A program made the translations under genes and the position numbers. Under the pieces are notes generated by a model that searched no databases, was not told where the DNA came from, and saw only the letters and a program-made list of their open reading frames with translations. A DNA stretch of 64,000 nucleotides, taken from NCBI RefSeq assembly GCF_963422355.1, contig NC_085104.1, forward strand, positions 2,898,097 through 2,962,096. Direction: 5' to 3'. This stretch comes from Corticium candelabrum. Its lineage: Eukaryota > Porifera > Homoscleromorpha > Homosclerophorida > Plakinidae. Every line of letters begins with the position of its first letter. Position 1 is the stretch's first letter. Below, in pieces: positions 18,401 through 29,570 of the stretch.

Positions 18401-19787
18401 TGTGTAAGGCGTGGAGCAAGAGTGATAGTCCCAGGAGCACTGCGGAGACGTGTCCTGGAATTAGCCCATAAAGGCCTTTTGGGTATTGTGCGTAAAAAGC
18501 AACGATGTAGAGATTTTTGTGGTACCGGCTTTGCATCGACAAGTTGAACAGCTTGTGACAAACTGCAAACAATGCATCGTAAGCGGAAATTTATGCCATC
18601 CGAGAGTAGCTCCTATTCAACTGACACATGGCAAAGGGACCGTGACTTGTCAAATCGATATTGTTGGGGAATTAGTTATAGCACCACTAAAGCACAGGTT
18701 TCTCATAGTCGTGCACGATCTTTACTCGAAATGGTCGGAAATTTGCTTAACCGCGCAGGTACGGGTATTGGATTTGATTTCCTTCCTGGAAGATCTATTC
18801 GTCCGATGGGTTTTGCCGATTTTATCTAACTCACCAATATAGTGGACCTAAATTCAGATCTTACGTGTTCGAGCAATGGCTTAAGGGTCACGGAGTTTGG
18901 CACGTTACCACTACCCTGTATACTATCCACAGAGTAATGCGGGTGTGGAGAAGTTTAACCGGTAATTAGCAAGGCTTAAAGGCACAACTGACAAGAGAAA
19001 AATCTATGGTTGACGCACTGAGGCGTATACTAGTTCATTACAGAACGATGGCTCACTCAGTCGCAGGAAAATCTTCAGAAGAGCTGATGGTGGAACGTAA
19101 GTTACGACAACCGTTGTTGAAGTTACTACCGCCATACTGAAAGGAGGATTCAAAGCAGAGTCGATCAACAGACAAACAGGAAGAGAAGAACAGGCACGAA
19201 AAGCGGAACAGCGTCAGCAGCGAACGAAGCAGTATAAAGATCGTAGGCGTAAAGCTCAACCATCTCAGTTTCAGCCTGGTAGTTGGGTTAGGATTAAGCA
19301 ACCTGTTTCTGGGACACAAATTGATTGGCGTTTTAAAAATGCCACCTCAGGTGCTGAGAAGAACAGGTTCTGATACCTACTTGCTGAGTGAAGGAGAAAG
19401 TGGCATGCAAACCGACTTGTCAAAGCACAGCAAAGAGGGAATGACAAAGACGTGGAAATGGGTTACGAGAATGGCAATTTTCAAAGGCAGCTTATTATGG
19501 AAGAGACTACTGATCAGGAAGACATCAGACAATCAGGCCAAGTAAAAATTATACAAAAAAATTAAGGCTACCAGTAGTGTTAGGAAGTCTTAGAATATCA
19601 GGTCTCAACCACGTTGGTTAGAGGACTATGATATATCAGACTTAACCTGAGAAGGAAAGAAAATTTTGTGTTGATGTTACATAAGTGGTATTAGATAGGT
19701 TATACGGGAAACTTGTTTATACAGTGTTACGTTTGTTACAGCTAGACACGTGTACGGTAGTTCTGTTATAAGTTGTAATACACAATA
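15452..19787 (+). mobile_element. Decayed Ty3/Gypsy-type LTR retrotransposon
   Basis: Short LTRs of about 125 bases are recognisable. The left is about 15452-15574 and the right about 19664-19787. Both share TTAGATAGGTTATA and AGACACGTGTACGGTAGTTC. A possible primer binding site, TTGGCAAGGATGGCG, follows the left LTR. A polypurine tract, GAGAAGGAAAGAAAA, at 19649-19663 directly precedes the right LTR. The inside holds relics of gag, protease, reverse transcriptase, RNase H and integrase, broken by many stops and frameshifts. The LTRs differ at numerous positions, so the insertion is old. It lies in intron 3 of copy 3 in the opposite orientation. Confidence 0.8.
16430..19130 (+). pseudogene. 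Gypsy pol remnant (protease, RT, RNase H, integrase)
   Basis: The order on the plus strand is as follows. Protease-like relics lie at 16430-16750. RT starts near 17000 with STVFSKLDL and the YMDD box at 17362-17373. RNase H spans about 17550-18100. An integrase zinc-finger relic lies near 18465-18590, and an integrase core spans 18640-19130 (VVHDLYSKWSE). The frame changes several times (for example near 17255, 17540 and 17665). In the integrase core the second catalytic acidic residue is replaced in a SNSP context and is followed by a stop. The order RT, RNase H, integrase is the Ty3/Gypsy order. No functional protein can be made. Confidence 0.8.
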
Positions 19788-20115
19788 ATGACTAACTCAC
19801 ACTGTGTTGCAATTTTCTGCAACGGTGAGCTAGTTATGGCACCCTCAATTTGGTACAGTATTGAACCATCCACACTTTTTTGTTTGTTTTTTGCTAATTT
19901 GTGTAGCCATTCCTGCTAACATACATTTAGTTAGTCCACTTTTTGCATAAACTGTACTCGGTGAATACAGTTTACAGGGTGCCTCAGAATAAACCCAAAC
20001 TACAAAGAATGAGCATTTTCATTAGCGGAGTGAAACCAGTGTGTTAGACGTTGCTCCGAGGACTTCAAACTAGCGTACGTATAGTCGGTGCTCCGTGATG
20101 CCGATAAATCTAATT

Positions 20116-20955
20116 ACACAAGCTAGCATCATATCGGACCCTCTCGCGCCGTTGTGTCCCGTTCCCGTATAACACCACAACGCCGGAGAGGGTCTGGGAT
20201 CATACCACCTACCGCTTATGCTACTACATGATCAAATTAGCTCGTAGGTCACCAAGCCTCTGGCTACTAATAGGATTAGTATAATAGTTATTCTCATGTG
20301 TCACAGGGAATGTCTTGCAACAGACTCGACCTTCCATTCGTACTCTACTTGATTCCTTTCAATGTTGTTATCATGTCTTTACGCAAGCTCTACGTATTGG
20401 CCAACTCTCTGGGAAAGAGGATTTCTCTCCAAGAGACTCTAGAGCGGAAGTTATAGTTAAAATCGTGTTTGACGGCACGCACTGCCAAGCTTCAGATGTT
20501 TCCGAATCGTACACAAGTTTTCCGATTCGTATTGTTCTCGTAGCCTAGCACAGTAATAGAGCGGCGCCTAGTGCATCCTATTATATACCAAGTTACGTAT
20601 TGCTGATCGAATCACATTGGACCTCATAACACTCAGCTTCAGATACCGTGAATCGAGCTTAGGATCGTGTGAATAAATCTTATTTCATGCAGCAAAATGA
20701 ATCCCTTCCCATGCAGCTACAGGAACGAAATGTAAACAATGAATGTATGCAATCGGATATCAAAGCTAGCATAACTTTGATGGAAGGATAGCTTCATAAT
20801 TAACTAAGAGCATGAAAGTGTTGACTTTGGTGACGTGGGGTGACACTAGGTGAAGAAAGTAGACGGTATGATTCCAGACCCTCTCCGGCGTAGTCGTGTT
20901 ACACGGGAAACGAACACGACGGCGCGAGAGGGTCTGGTACGAGGCTAACACAAGC
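20116..20955. mobile_element. TIR/foldback element with exact 8-bp target duplication
   Basis: The element spans 20124-20947 and is flanked by ACACAAGC at 20116-20123 and 20948-20955. Its ends are inverted copies over about 90 bases, starting TAGC...GACCCTCTCGCGCC. Each arm is itself an imperfect hairpin: ACCCTCTC...GAGAGGGT lies within the first 90 bases. Target duplications of 8 bp are typical of hAT-type transposases, so this is a probable non-autonomous hAT-like element. No transposase is encoded. Related elements are at 42069-42985 and perhaps 43140-44330. Confidence 0.75.
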
Positions 20956-22700
20956 CGTCAGATGCTAGCCTAGGAAAGTCTAACTGACATCTTTTGAGAG
21001 CATTTGAAGTGTGCTTTCGTCAGTTGCACTCAGTTTCAAGTTCATGTCTTGGACAATTTGTAGCCGCTGAGAGCATTTTCTTAGATAGGCCTTCCGCGCG
21101 CGCAGCAGAGAGATTAGACGTGGTTCCTTGCCTTCGTTGTCTTATGATAGCCGTATTTTCGAACCAATCGCAAACGAAAATTAGCTTCTTCCCAGGATAG
21201 TTTGCAAATAATAAACGTAACCAGTTTAATCAGAGAAACCGTGCGGAATTAAGGAGAAAACTCTTCTGAAGAAAGCTAGTCAGACGAAATTGCGGTCTCA
21301 TTAACTAATACAAATACATTTAAAATAACAAGAGGTTGAAACTTTGCACACATGCATCGAGAAGAAAAGAAGAAGACTTTAGTAATGCTTTATTGGTTTT
21401 TTGTGTGCTTCTGAGCCAAGATAGACAGATGGAGTAAACGAGCTTATCCATTGACACCCTAGACATTCCTAGACACAGTGACTAGTCGTCACTATCAATA
21501 GTAGAAATATTGCTGATGAACCGCCTCTAGATGAGCATCTGCAGGCATATACACTCACTGTACGTAACAGTTCTCGAATAGCAAATCTTTCAATTCGTTT
21601 TGTCCCCTAGATTCCACTTTCTATGTGTAGAGACTCTCACGTGAGGCACAGTATACATGTACCACAATGAGATTTGCGTGTTGTGGTCAAAGACGTTGGG
21701 CCCGCGTCTAGGCAATGACAGATTCAGAATTTCTTGACGGGGGAGTACAAAACCGAGTTGTGGGTGTGTCTGGTACAATGAGAATGCGCACTTGCAGGTA
21801 TTTTAGATAGGTAAAGACGTTTTATAGGGGCACGTGCCCATGGGCCTCGCCTGTATCCGCTTATGACGTGCGTTTTCTCACACCCTAATTGCATGCGTAC
21901 GAGGTACATCTCATACACTCTCTTTATCTGGTAGCAGCACCTCTATTCTTTGTCCTTCTTTTCACATTTGCACAAACGGTGCATGAAAATGCTTGTATTA
22001 TTAATAGATCTTCAACGTTTAAGTTCCACACGCATGCAGTCATTGGCACAAACGGAGTTGATAGGCGGGTTCTGTGCATTTCCCAATAATCGGCTTCAGC
22101 TAGCCGATAAACGGTTTATTGCGTTACCGTAGTTGCAGACGCAGGTTTGTAACACCTTTTTGGCTGTTTTCTACTACGCTGTTCAAAGCCGTGTGTGTGA
22201 AGACAATCATGACAATCAAAGACTGACGCTGGCCACGTCCACTACAAATGCGCGTTGCTGTACGCGAGTTTTGCATGTTTTGCAGCTGCTATATTAGGCT
22301 TGGCAAACTCGTGTACAGGATGCAACCCGCATTGGAAGTGGGCGTGACCAGCATGTGCGTTTGATCGTCATTGTCTTTACACACAGGCTTCGTACGGCTT
22401 CATATACTATGAAACACTAAACAAATGTTACAAATTTGTGTCTGCAACAACCGGTAACGTAGGAGACCGTCTATATTGGCAGGAACCCAATGGAAGAAAT
22501 CGGCCGGAGCGCCAATGAAAACGAAGGCCAATTGTAGGGTTTTAGCTAAATGCATCTGACGATAACCTGTAGGCTACACATGCAATGGAATTTGCCTACC
22601 TGCTTGCCACTAGTTTTCTTCTTCTTTGTATTAAAGCATGACAACTGATTTAGTATAAATTTCCACAGACTGATCCGCTACAAGCGTCAGTAAATACGAA
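20956..22700. other. Intron 3 sequence of copy 3, gene-free
   Basis: This is homologous to intron 3 in other copies. It includes the TGATGAACCGCCTCTAGA block near 21512 and a block near 22245-22400 (CCCGCATTGGAAGTGGGCGT). No exon of another gene was found. Confidence 0.6.
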
Positions 22701-23115
22701 CAGAACAAACGTATGCGTTCCTTACCGATGAATGGATGAAAATGGAGAATTCATAGGTCTTCATTGGATCAATCATGATGAGCGACGATATCGAATCACA
22801 ATCGCAATAGTCTAGAATTAGAATTAACGTCTTACAGCTTTAACTCATCATCTAAGAAACAATTTCATACCTAACTCTTCAAATGTATTTTCTTTCTGTG
22901 TACAGCGAGCATCGTAAAAGGACGCATCAGCCTCCAGTTTTTGCCAATCAGACATGTTTGCAAAATCCCATCCCTTCAACAGGTTCTTACCGCCAAAAGT
23001 CTACTCAAGCTTAACACATTGAGTCTAGATACACATAGAACCACTGTGTAAGAAAAGAGTTCTATACCTGACAAAGAAAAACAGTAGCAAAGCCAATGAC
23101 ATAAACCTTCCTCAT

Positions 23116-23410
23116 CGTCGTGCAAATAACAGCTGTGAGCAAGAGATTGCGAGAAATGAAAGAGCTGTATGTGTCATAGAGCTTACATGCAGTGGCACTG
23201 TGTGCAGCCTCTCTTGTTATCTAAGTCTCCGCCTCTAACAGCAACACCTTATTGTCAATCTACACGATACTCTCTTAGCGCCGGCTTGTATAGTGACGGT
23301 CAATCAATAAACAGCAAATAGCCGGCTAAACGACGTTACATCACGTCACGTGACCCACCAAGCCTGCTTTTCCGTTAATTAGTTCTCTTCTTGGAGTTGC
23401 ACACGTCTCG
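23116..23410 (-). promoter_or_regulatory. Upstream block of copy 3 with CACGTG site
   Basis: GTCACGTGAC, a perfect 10-bp palindrome containing a CACGTG E-box, is at 23345-23354, about 230 bases upstream of the start codon. It sits in sequence conserved upstream of the other copies. Confidence 0.5.
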
Positions 23411-23825
23411 CTATTGTGTATTCAGTGGTTGAGAGCATTCAAGCGACAGCTGGAGTCGCCAAAAACTACAACCCTTCTATGGTTACTGTTGTCAGACCGT
23501 GCTAGGAACAACGAAACAAAGTGCCTGTAAATATTAAGTACGAAAACGTCACTACGTTTCCGGAAACTAACAGAGTGGCTAGAAAAATTGTCCGATTTAA
23601 AAAATGCAGTTGACCGGTACGTATGTAACTATACAGTTTCTCGTATTTCTCACCCGTTTTAGATTTTTATCAACATACTGTAGGCATTCTATTTTGTCCT
23701 CTCCTATTCTGTTTCGTTATCATGTTTAGCAAGAATTGATTAGATTAGAGTGTCATATACTTTTCGTGAAAACATGAGAAACACTTCACTATGCAGATAA
23801 AATGCTCCGGTAGTAAACACAAAGC

Positions 23826-23923
23826 CGGTCACACCCACCCACCCACCCACACACACACCCACACACCCACACACAGACACAAACACAGACACAGACACAC
23901 AGACACAGACACAGACACACACA

Positions 23924-23970
<47 letters not shown>

Positions 23971-24038
23971 GCACACACACACGCACGCACGCACGCACGG
24001 ACATACATATACACACTTGCGCGCGCACACACGCACAT

Positions 24039-24112
<74 letters not shown>

Positions 24113-24117
24113 ACACT
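23826..24117. repeat. Complex (CA)n / (CAGACA)n microsatellite
   Basis: Mixed CA, CAGACA, CACC and CACG units. Its position corresponds to the CA tract at 44441-44546 upstream of copy 4. Confidence 0.95.
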
Positions 24118-24290
24118 TCTCTACGGCTTTTCATTACACAACAATGTGATTACGACTTCCGTTCAGCAGTTGTTTATAACTTGTCTTGGTGATCACGTTC
24201 ATGTGCAGAGTTGAATTCTAACGACATACTCGACGACAGATATTGCAAACTTCATTTGCAGCTGCAGTCAAGTTTTCTGGTGTATACACA

Positions 24291-24343
<53 letters not shown>

Positions 24344-24344
24344 T

Positions 24345-25775
24345 TGGACAATTAAATGGCCGGACAAATTGATGTTAGCCCTTCGTCGTCATTCGACGTC
24401 GACCTTAAAGGGGAAGTCCAACAAAAATGAACTTAACTTTTATGAGTAGATCTTACCAAGATCAATCGATCGTATACGTTACTCCGTTATCTTCGCTTTG
24501 TAAACGAGAACGGGCGATGTTACTGTGACGTACAACGCCCACGCGCCTGTTCCTCGCTTCCTGTCGATTAAGCTCCGCCCACTGCGAACGAATTAATGTG
24601 TTTACGGATGACTGCTACGGATATATCGAGAATGCCGAATATGAATGCAAAGATATTTTAAAGATCTGCCTTCTTGCCGTCAGTGGTTCCTTTCTAGAGC
24701 AAAATGGTGTCGGTAGAGCTGTTTTCCCGCCAGACTTTGAAGCAGAATTCCTCAATACCACGGCTTACCTAGAGAACACGCTTGTGCTTGAGTTTTTGTT
24801 TATCTTTGTTCTTTTAATATCCGAAGAGAAACTTTCAGCGCGCCGTCTGACCTGTGCAACAGAGGATGATCCTATTTTGACATCCGGGATTGTAACAAAC
24901 TACCAATCAGCGGCAAAAGAAAGTGAGCAGACAGGATGTGAAAATAGGAACGTCCTCTGTAGCACACGCCAGACGGCGAGCTGAACCTTTCTCTTCGGAT
25001 ATTAAAAGAACAAGGATAAACAAATACTCAAGCACAAGCGCGTTCTCTAGGTAAGCCGTGGTATTGAGGAATTCTGCTTTAAAGTCTGGCAGGAAAACAG
25101 CTCTACCGACACCATTTTACTTTAGAGAAGAACCACTGACGGCAAGAAGGCAGATCTTTATAATATCTTCGCATTCACATTCGGAATTTTCGATATATCT
25201 GTAGCGGTCATCCGTAAACGCATTTATTCGTTCGCAGTGGGCGAAGCCTAATCGACCAGGAAGCGTGGCGCAGGCGCGTGGTCGTTACACGTCACAGTAA
25301 TATCGCTCGTTGTCGTATACAAAAGCGAAGACAACGGAGTAACGTATACCGATCGATTTGTCTTGGTAAGATCTACTCATACAAGTTAAGTTCATTTTTG
25401 TTGGACTTCCCCTTTAAGGTCAGCTGCGGAGATAGCTCCTTCTGCCTCTAGAGACATGACCTCCATGCGCTAAGTGTAGGCTTAGAGCCAGCGCAACTGA
25501 AGCTTGGCCAGAGCCGCAGCTCTGGGACTGGACACCATAGCCCGTGCGCAGCATTATTTAATGCCAAGCCAGCGGTCATGTCCACCCCAGTCAATGACCA
25601 GGCACTCATTTATACTCCTGAGTCAAGAGAAGTAATTGTGTGTAAGTTTTCTTGCCTATATATATTATGCCATAGCTTGCCATTACTGTGACTTAAATCT
25701 GCAACCTTGCAAAGTCCCGCATGTTCTCATTCTCCAAATGCGTTCTCTAACCAATTGACCTACAGCAACACACAA
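24345..25775 (-). mobile_element. tRNA-derived SINE, split by a later insertion
   Basis: The two halves are about 24345-24404 and 25418-25775. They are interrupted by the near-palindromic element 24409-25413 and its TTAA duplication. Read on the minus strand the head has a tRNA-like A box (TAGGTCAATTGG) and a B-box-like segment (GCAGATTTAAGTC). A body of about 350 bases follows. A copy at the paralogous place upstream of copy 4 (45432-45866) shows that the SINE predates that duplication. Confidence 0.7.
24405..25417. mobile_element. 1-kb near-palindromic MITE flanked by TTAA (piggyBac-like ends)
   Basis: The element spans 24409-25413 with TTAA at 24405-24408 and 25414-25417. The arms are each about 480 bases, nearly identical and inverted, with only about 40 bases between them. 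The ends read AGGGGAAGTCCAACAAAAAT. TTAA duplication is characteristic of the piggyBac superfamily. No transposase is present. Open frames inside the arms (such as 24598-24984) are shadows of the palindrome. The uninterrupted SINE copies at 25783 and 45480 give the empty site. Confidence 0.8.
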
Positions 25776-25782
25776 ATAGACA

Positions 25783-26215
25783 ATGGACAAATTTCAAGCC
25801 CTCCACGTCATTCGTGAATGACGTCAACACTAAGGTCAGTTGCGGAAATAGCTCCTCCTGCCTCTAGAGACAGGGCCTCTATGCGCTACGTGGAGGCTTA
25901 GGACCAGCGCTACAATCTATCTGGAGATTGGCCAGAGTCATCCAAGGGCACAGACCGATGCGCAGCTTTGGGTCTGGACACCAAAGCTCACAAGTACCCG
26001 TCTGCTCAGCGGCTGCATTATGTTAGGGCCAAGCCAGCGGTCATGTCTACACTAGTCAATGACCAGATACTCATTTATACTCCTGATTCGAGAAAAGCAA
26101 TTGCGTCTAAGTTTCTTGCTTAAGGAAATTATGCCATAGCTCGCCATCGCTTTGACTTGAACCTGCAACCCTGTAAGTTTCCAGGTGTTTCTATTCTTCT
26201 GTGCTAAGCAATCTC
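25783..26215 (-). mobile_element. tRNA-derived SINE, second copy
   Basis: The body matches the SINE at 24345-25775 from the ACGTCATTCG segment to the B-box-like region. The tRNA-like head is degraded at its right end. Confidence 0.65.
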
Positions 26216-26342
26216 ATGGAACCTGACCAGGTACTTGCAGAAGCACCGACTGCGACGCCAACTGTGGTGTGGGGCACCCGAAGTTCCACCCGGACCCCCG
26301 TGGCTGATGTACTTTGTCGCAGTCGGAGGCCTTTGCTATCAC

Positions 26343-26528
26343 AGTCAAAGACAAGGTACAGTGCTCATTTATACTCCTATGTCAAGAGGGACAATTCTGT
26401 GTAAGTTTCTTGCCCAAGGAAATTGTGCCACAGCTCGCCATCACTGTGACTTAGACTTGCAACTCTGCAAGGTCCCGGATGTCTTCGCTCCATAAAATGA
26501 GACTCTAACCAACTGAGCTATTGTACCA
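26343..26528 (-). mobile_element. tRNA-derived SINE, head fragment
   Basis: The minus strand contains TAGCTCAGTTGG, a perfect match to the tRNA A-box consensus, and a B-box-like TTGCAAGTCTAAGTC about 50 bases further on. Only the first 185 bases or so of the family are present. Confidence 0.65.
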
Positions 26529-27130
26529 CACACACACACACACACGCGCGCGCGCGCACGCACCGCTCTGTCTTCAGAACTGCCTCGATAACCGTCCGCT
26601 GGTCCTGTACACCAATGACAACGGTCAATATATACGTACGATGCAATGGTGTAATTTTGTTGCTCATGAAATAGTAGCTGAGGACAGCACCGTTCTAACT
26701 GCTGTTTTATCTAAGTGGTTCTACACGCATATACAAATCTTAGATAAACAAATGGGAATCAAAACGAAAAAGATACGGTATGCAAAAATCCTTGTTTGTG
26801 AAGAGTTTCTTCATGCACATGCAGAGGCGTAGGACAGTTAAAAGATATCTAGGCACCAAACGTTACAATTTTGTGCAACATAATTATTCCTTATTGCATT
26901 TGGGAGCAATGCTGCAAGGCAGGAAGATTATTAGCCTTTGGGGGTTCTCTCCGCTTCTACTCCCGTGCATTAGATTCTAGAGTAGCAAAAATACAACTGA
27001 ACAGATGCTCTAAAAAGCAACTCTACAAACTCAATCAAGCAGTCTACTCTATAAACTCTCAGGTCACGTTGCAGCTCCGTACATATCGCAAGGAGTGGTT
27101 TATATACTTAGATTAGTAACATATATAAAA
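26529..27130. other. Unassigned stretch
   Basis: It holds a short CA/CG tract to about 26562 and then sequence with no recognised gene. Parts near 26900 resemble the repeat near 29630 (GCAGGAAGAT). Confidence 0.4.
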
Positions 27131-27330
27131 GCAGAATAGCTCTTAGCACTCACTCGATGTTAGCCTAAGTGGTTGCATTGTACTTTGAGCTATTGATGTA
27201 TTATACGTTGTATTGCAATATACAAACGTTACATGATGCCAGGAGTGATTAGTATTAAAACAAGCAGATCTAGAACAACCACCAGAGCAGCCAGTAGTTT
27301 AGCAGGAGCAGGAGCAAGCAGCAACCGAGC

Positions 27331-27831
27331 ATGCCGAATTTACTGTCCATATGCAAGGTAGAATACCGCTACCCAAACCGCTGGAGGTCAAAGACAACCT
27401 ATCGCAGCATTGGCGAGAATGGCGACAGATATGGAACAGCTTTAAGATCTTTGTCTAACTGGCAGGTACGAGACAATAGATGTAGAGTAGCTGCGTTTAT
27501 CATTTGCATAGGCACAGACGCTCTGCGAATGTACAATTTGTTACCGTTCGACAACGAGACAGACAAATTGGACATGGACAAAGTGCTCGCTATGATGGAA
27601 AAGTACTGTCTAGGAGAGGCAAAAATATTTTACGAGAGATCTATTCTTAACCAGAAAACGCAGCGAGAAGTCAAAATGTTTGATAAAGATCTCCCAGCAC
27701 TGAAAGAGCTCGCAAAGACATGCAACTTTGCAACAATGCACGATGAACTAGTGCGAGACAGAATTGCTGTCGGTGTCAAAGACAAAAGAGTGAGAATACT
27801 CCTGCTAACCCTAGCCTTCACGAATGCTTAG
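27331..27831 (+). pseudogene. Gypsy gag-like ORF
   Basis: An open frame of 166 codons contains TALRSLSNWQ, VAAFIICIGTDALRMYN, LDMDKVLAMMEKYCLGE and FDKDLPALKELAKTCNF. This spacing is the usual gag (retrotransposon capsid) signature of many invertebrate Gypsy elements. The frame is lost shortly before the cysteine-rich nucleocapsid region at 27980-28095. Capsid proteins of this kind assemble the element's particle. Confidence 0.65.
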
Positions 27832-28088
27832 ACACGTGCCGAGCAAGCGAATCAACAAATGAACAGATGAAAGCGATGACTGCAAAGGAAACAGTACAGA
27901 CCGTGCAAACGCAACGCAAAAAGTAGAGTCAGAAAGCAGCAGAAGCCAGAGGCAAATTCCAGAGAGATACTGCATGCACCCCTCAAAAATGCAAAAATTG
28001 TGTCAAGACGCAGTCCAAAGGCGCAAGGTACTGCAAAGCATGCGGTAAACAATTCAGAGCATTTGGCAAACTGCACCACTACACAAGC

Positions 28089-28532
28089 ATGTGCAAATCA
28101 AAGACAAGTGCACCTTACAAACCTCGGAAACAAACGAGAATGGATTCCATAAAGAATGAATACGACTATGACAGCGATAAGACCTACAGCAGTGACGTTT
28201 TACAGACTGAGTATACCGTAACATTAACGCTGACTGACAAACAGACTGTCAACACCATTGATGGACAACATCTAAATCGAATTTATGCAAAAATAGAAGT
28301 GGCTGGACAAAGAATACAATTCCAATTGGACACAGAAGCCACCTGCAACGTCCTAAGGAAAGCTGATCTAAGCACGGTTGAGAATCTAAAGGAAACAAGA
28401 CAAGTACTATATGATGGAAATACCATTTCACCTATTGGGAAGTGCCAAGTAATGGTTAGAATCCCAAAGAATGGCAGAAGCTATGTCACACAATTTGTGG
28501 TTGTCAAAAGGCACCACTTGCAATATTCGTAG
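28089..28532 (+). pseudogene. Gypsy nucleocapsid/protease relic
   Basis: The frame runs from the last cysteines of the knuckle region into an aspartyl protease-like domain. The catalytic triplet at 28329-28337 reads Asp-Thr-Glu where an active retropepsin has Asp-Thr-Gly. The protease is therefore probably inactive. Reverse transcriptase fragments follow in other frames. Confidence 0.6.
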
Positions 28533-29105
28533 CAAAAGCTGAGTAACCAATGTAATTACTACATGTACACAATACGAAAAAACAGATAGTGACCATTCAG
28601 CAGAAGAAGGTAGAAAAAGCAGCAAAGCACAAACTAGGTGGATTGACAAAGCAAGATATTGTGAACAAATACCCAAAAGTATTATAAGGACAAGTTGGAC
28701 GACTGGAAGGAAAGCTAAAACTAGCAGTTGATGATACGGTACAAGCAGTGAGATTACTAGCTAGGAGAAACCACTATCAGTCAAAGCAGAATTGGAAAGG
28801 AAGCTAGAACGTCTAGAGAAAATGGACATTATCCAGAGAAAAGACAAGCCCACAGATTGGATATTCAGTTTGATTGTTGTGCATAAACCAAAGGAAAATT
28901 AAGAACCTGCATTGATCCAAAGCCTGTGAATAAAGCGTTCAGCCGAAGTTACTTCCTCTTACCAACATTGGAAGGCCTATTGCCTGAACTGAATCAAACC
29001 AAAGTATTTAATTAATTTCCTGGATGTGAGAAACGGATTTTGGAACATTGAACTAGACAAAGAGTCAAGCCTTCTGACTACACTTGCGACACCCTATCCG
29101 TCGGG

Positions 29106-29262
29106 AGCGGGGAGGGAGGGAGGGGGAGGGAGGGAGGGAGGGAGGGAGGGAGGGAGGGAGGGAGGGAGGGAGGGAGGGAGGGAGGGAAGGAGGGAGGGAG
29201 GGAGGGAGGGAGGGAGGGAGGGAGGGAGGGAGGGAGGGAGGGAGGGAGGGAGGGAGGGAGAG
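29106..29262. repeat. (GGGA)n tract
   Basis: About 38 GGGA units, purine-only on the plus strand, at the exact break of the Gypsy reverse transcriptase. Such G-rich tracts can form quadruplex or triplex structures. Confidence 0.95.
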
Positions 29263-29299
29263 TTGCATGCCAGCGTAGCATACTAGATTAGTTGAAAAA

Positions 29300-29570
29300 C
29301 ACTTATTGTTGTGTAGAGCCACGCAAATTGTGCCCCCTTTCAACCAAACCTATGCTCTTAGCAACACGAACAAGCGAGGTCAGTCTCAGTGGCGTCGCTG
29401 AATTATAGTAAGTGTAGCCTTTTAGACATTAGACAAAGTCTCATAGATGTTAGACCTAACCTGATTTTAAAGGCCCAGCGATGCCACTGCACTGCAGTTT
29501 ACACGGAGAAGAGGTAGAGCGCGCACATCTGACTGCAACCAAGCATTCATGCAGGCTCAATAAAAATGAT
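29300..29570. repeat. Interspersed repeat, copy a
   Basis: About 250 bases are shared with 30090-30390 and 53812-54060. Common elements include GAGCGAGGT...CTCAGTGGC and ACCTGATTTT(A/G)AAGGCCCA. No coding capacity or tRNA-like boxes were recognised. Confidence 0.6.

Larger units (their letters stand above)
13977..23115 (-). pseudogene. Array copy 3: two-domain secreted protein, disrupted
   Basis: Exons by homology are 23068-23115, 22871-23000, 22726-22811, 14629-15117 and 13977-14428. Exons 1 to 3 are open and keep normal phases. Exon 4 has a one-base deletion near 14858, where the LRFGSCY motif shifts frame. Its 489-base length confirms loss of phase. Exon 5 has an in-frame TGA at 14181-14183 replacing the Trp of ETWTRW. 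Intron 3 is 7.6 kb long because it holds an LTR element (15452-19787) and a TIR element (20124-20947). No other exon 4 lies between, so I join the two exon groups as one gene. An alternative is two partial copies. The upstream region keeps the array's CACGTG site. Two coding lesions make a functional product unlikely. Confidence 0.75.
27130..29105 (+). mobile_element. 5' part of a second Ty3/Gypsy element
   Basis: From left to right there is an LTR-like leader, a sequence GATGCCAGGAGTG near 27236 that could be a primer binding site, gag (27331-27831), a cysteine knuckle region (27980-28095), protease (about 28255-28530) and the beginning of reverse transcriptase (about 28790-29100). The element ends abruptly at the GGGA repeat, and RNase H, integrase and a right LTR were not found. 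It differs in sequence from the element at 15452-19787. Confidence 0.7.

Noticed and set aside
23740..24192. Open frames of Cys-Val or His-Thr repeats over CA/GT tracts (also at 4002, 8550, 14482, 39327, 44238, 45157, 45799, 47302, 52004, 58546, 62896 and 63543)
   Set aside because: They are translations of dinucleotide repeats. All six frames stay open by composition, and where they join real exons the reading has run through the exon 4 donor into intron 4.
24598..24984. Plus-strand frame of 128 codons in the left arm of the palindrome
   Set aside because: It runs through the centre of the near-palindrome into the opposite arm, the inverted arm carries stops in the matching frame, and no motif was recognised.
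29026..29343. Gly-Arg-Glu and Pro-Ser repeat frames
   Set aside because: Products of the GGGA tract, not genes.
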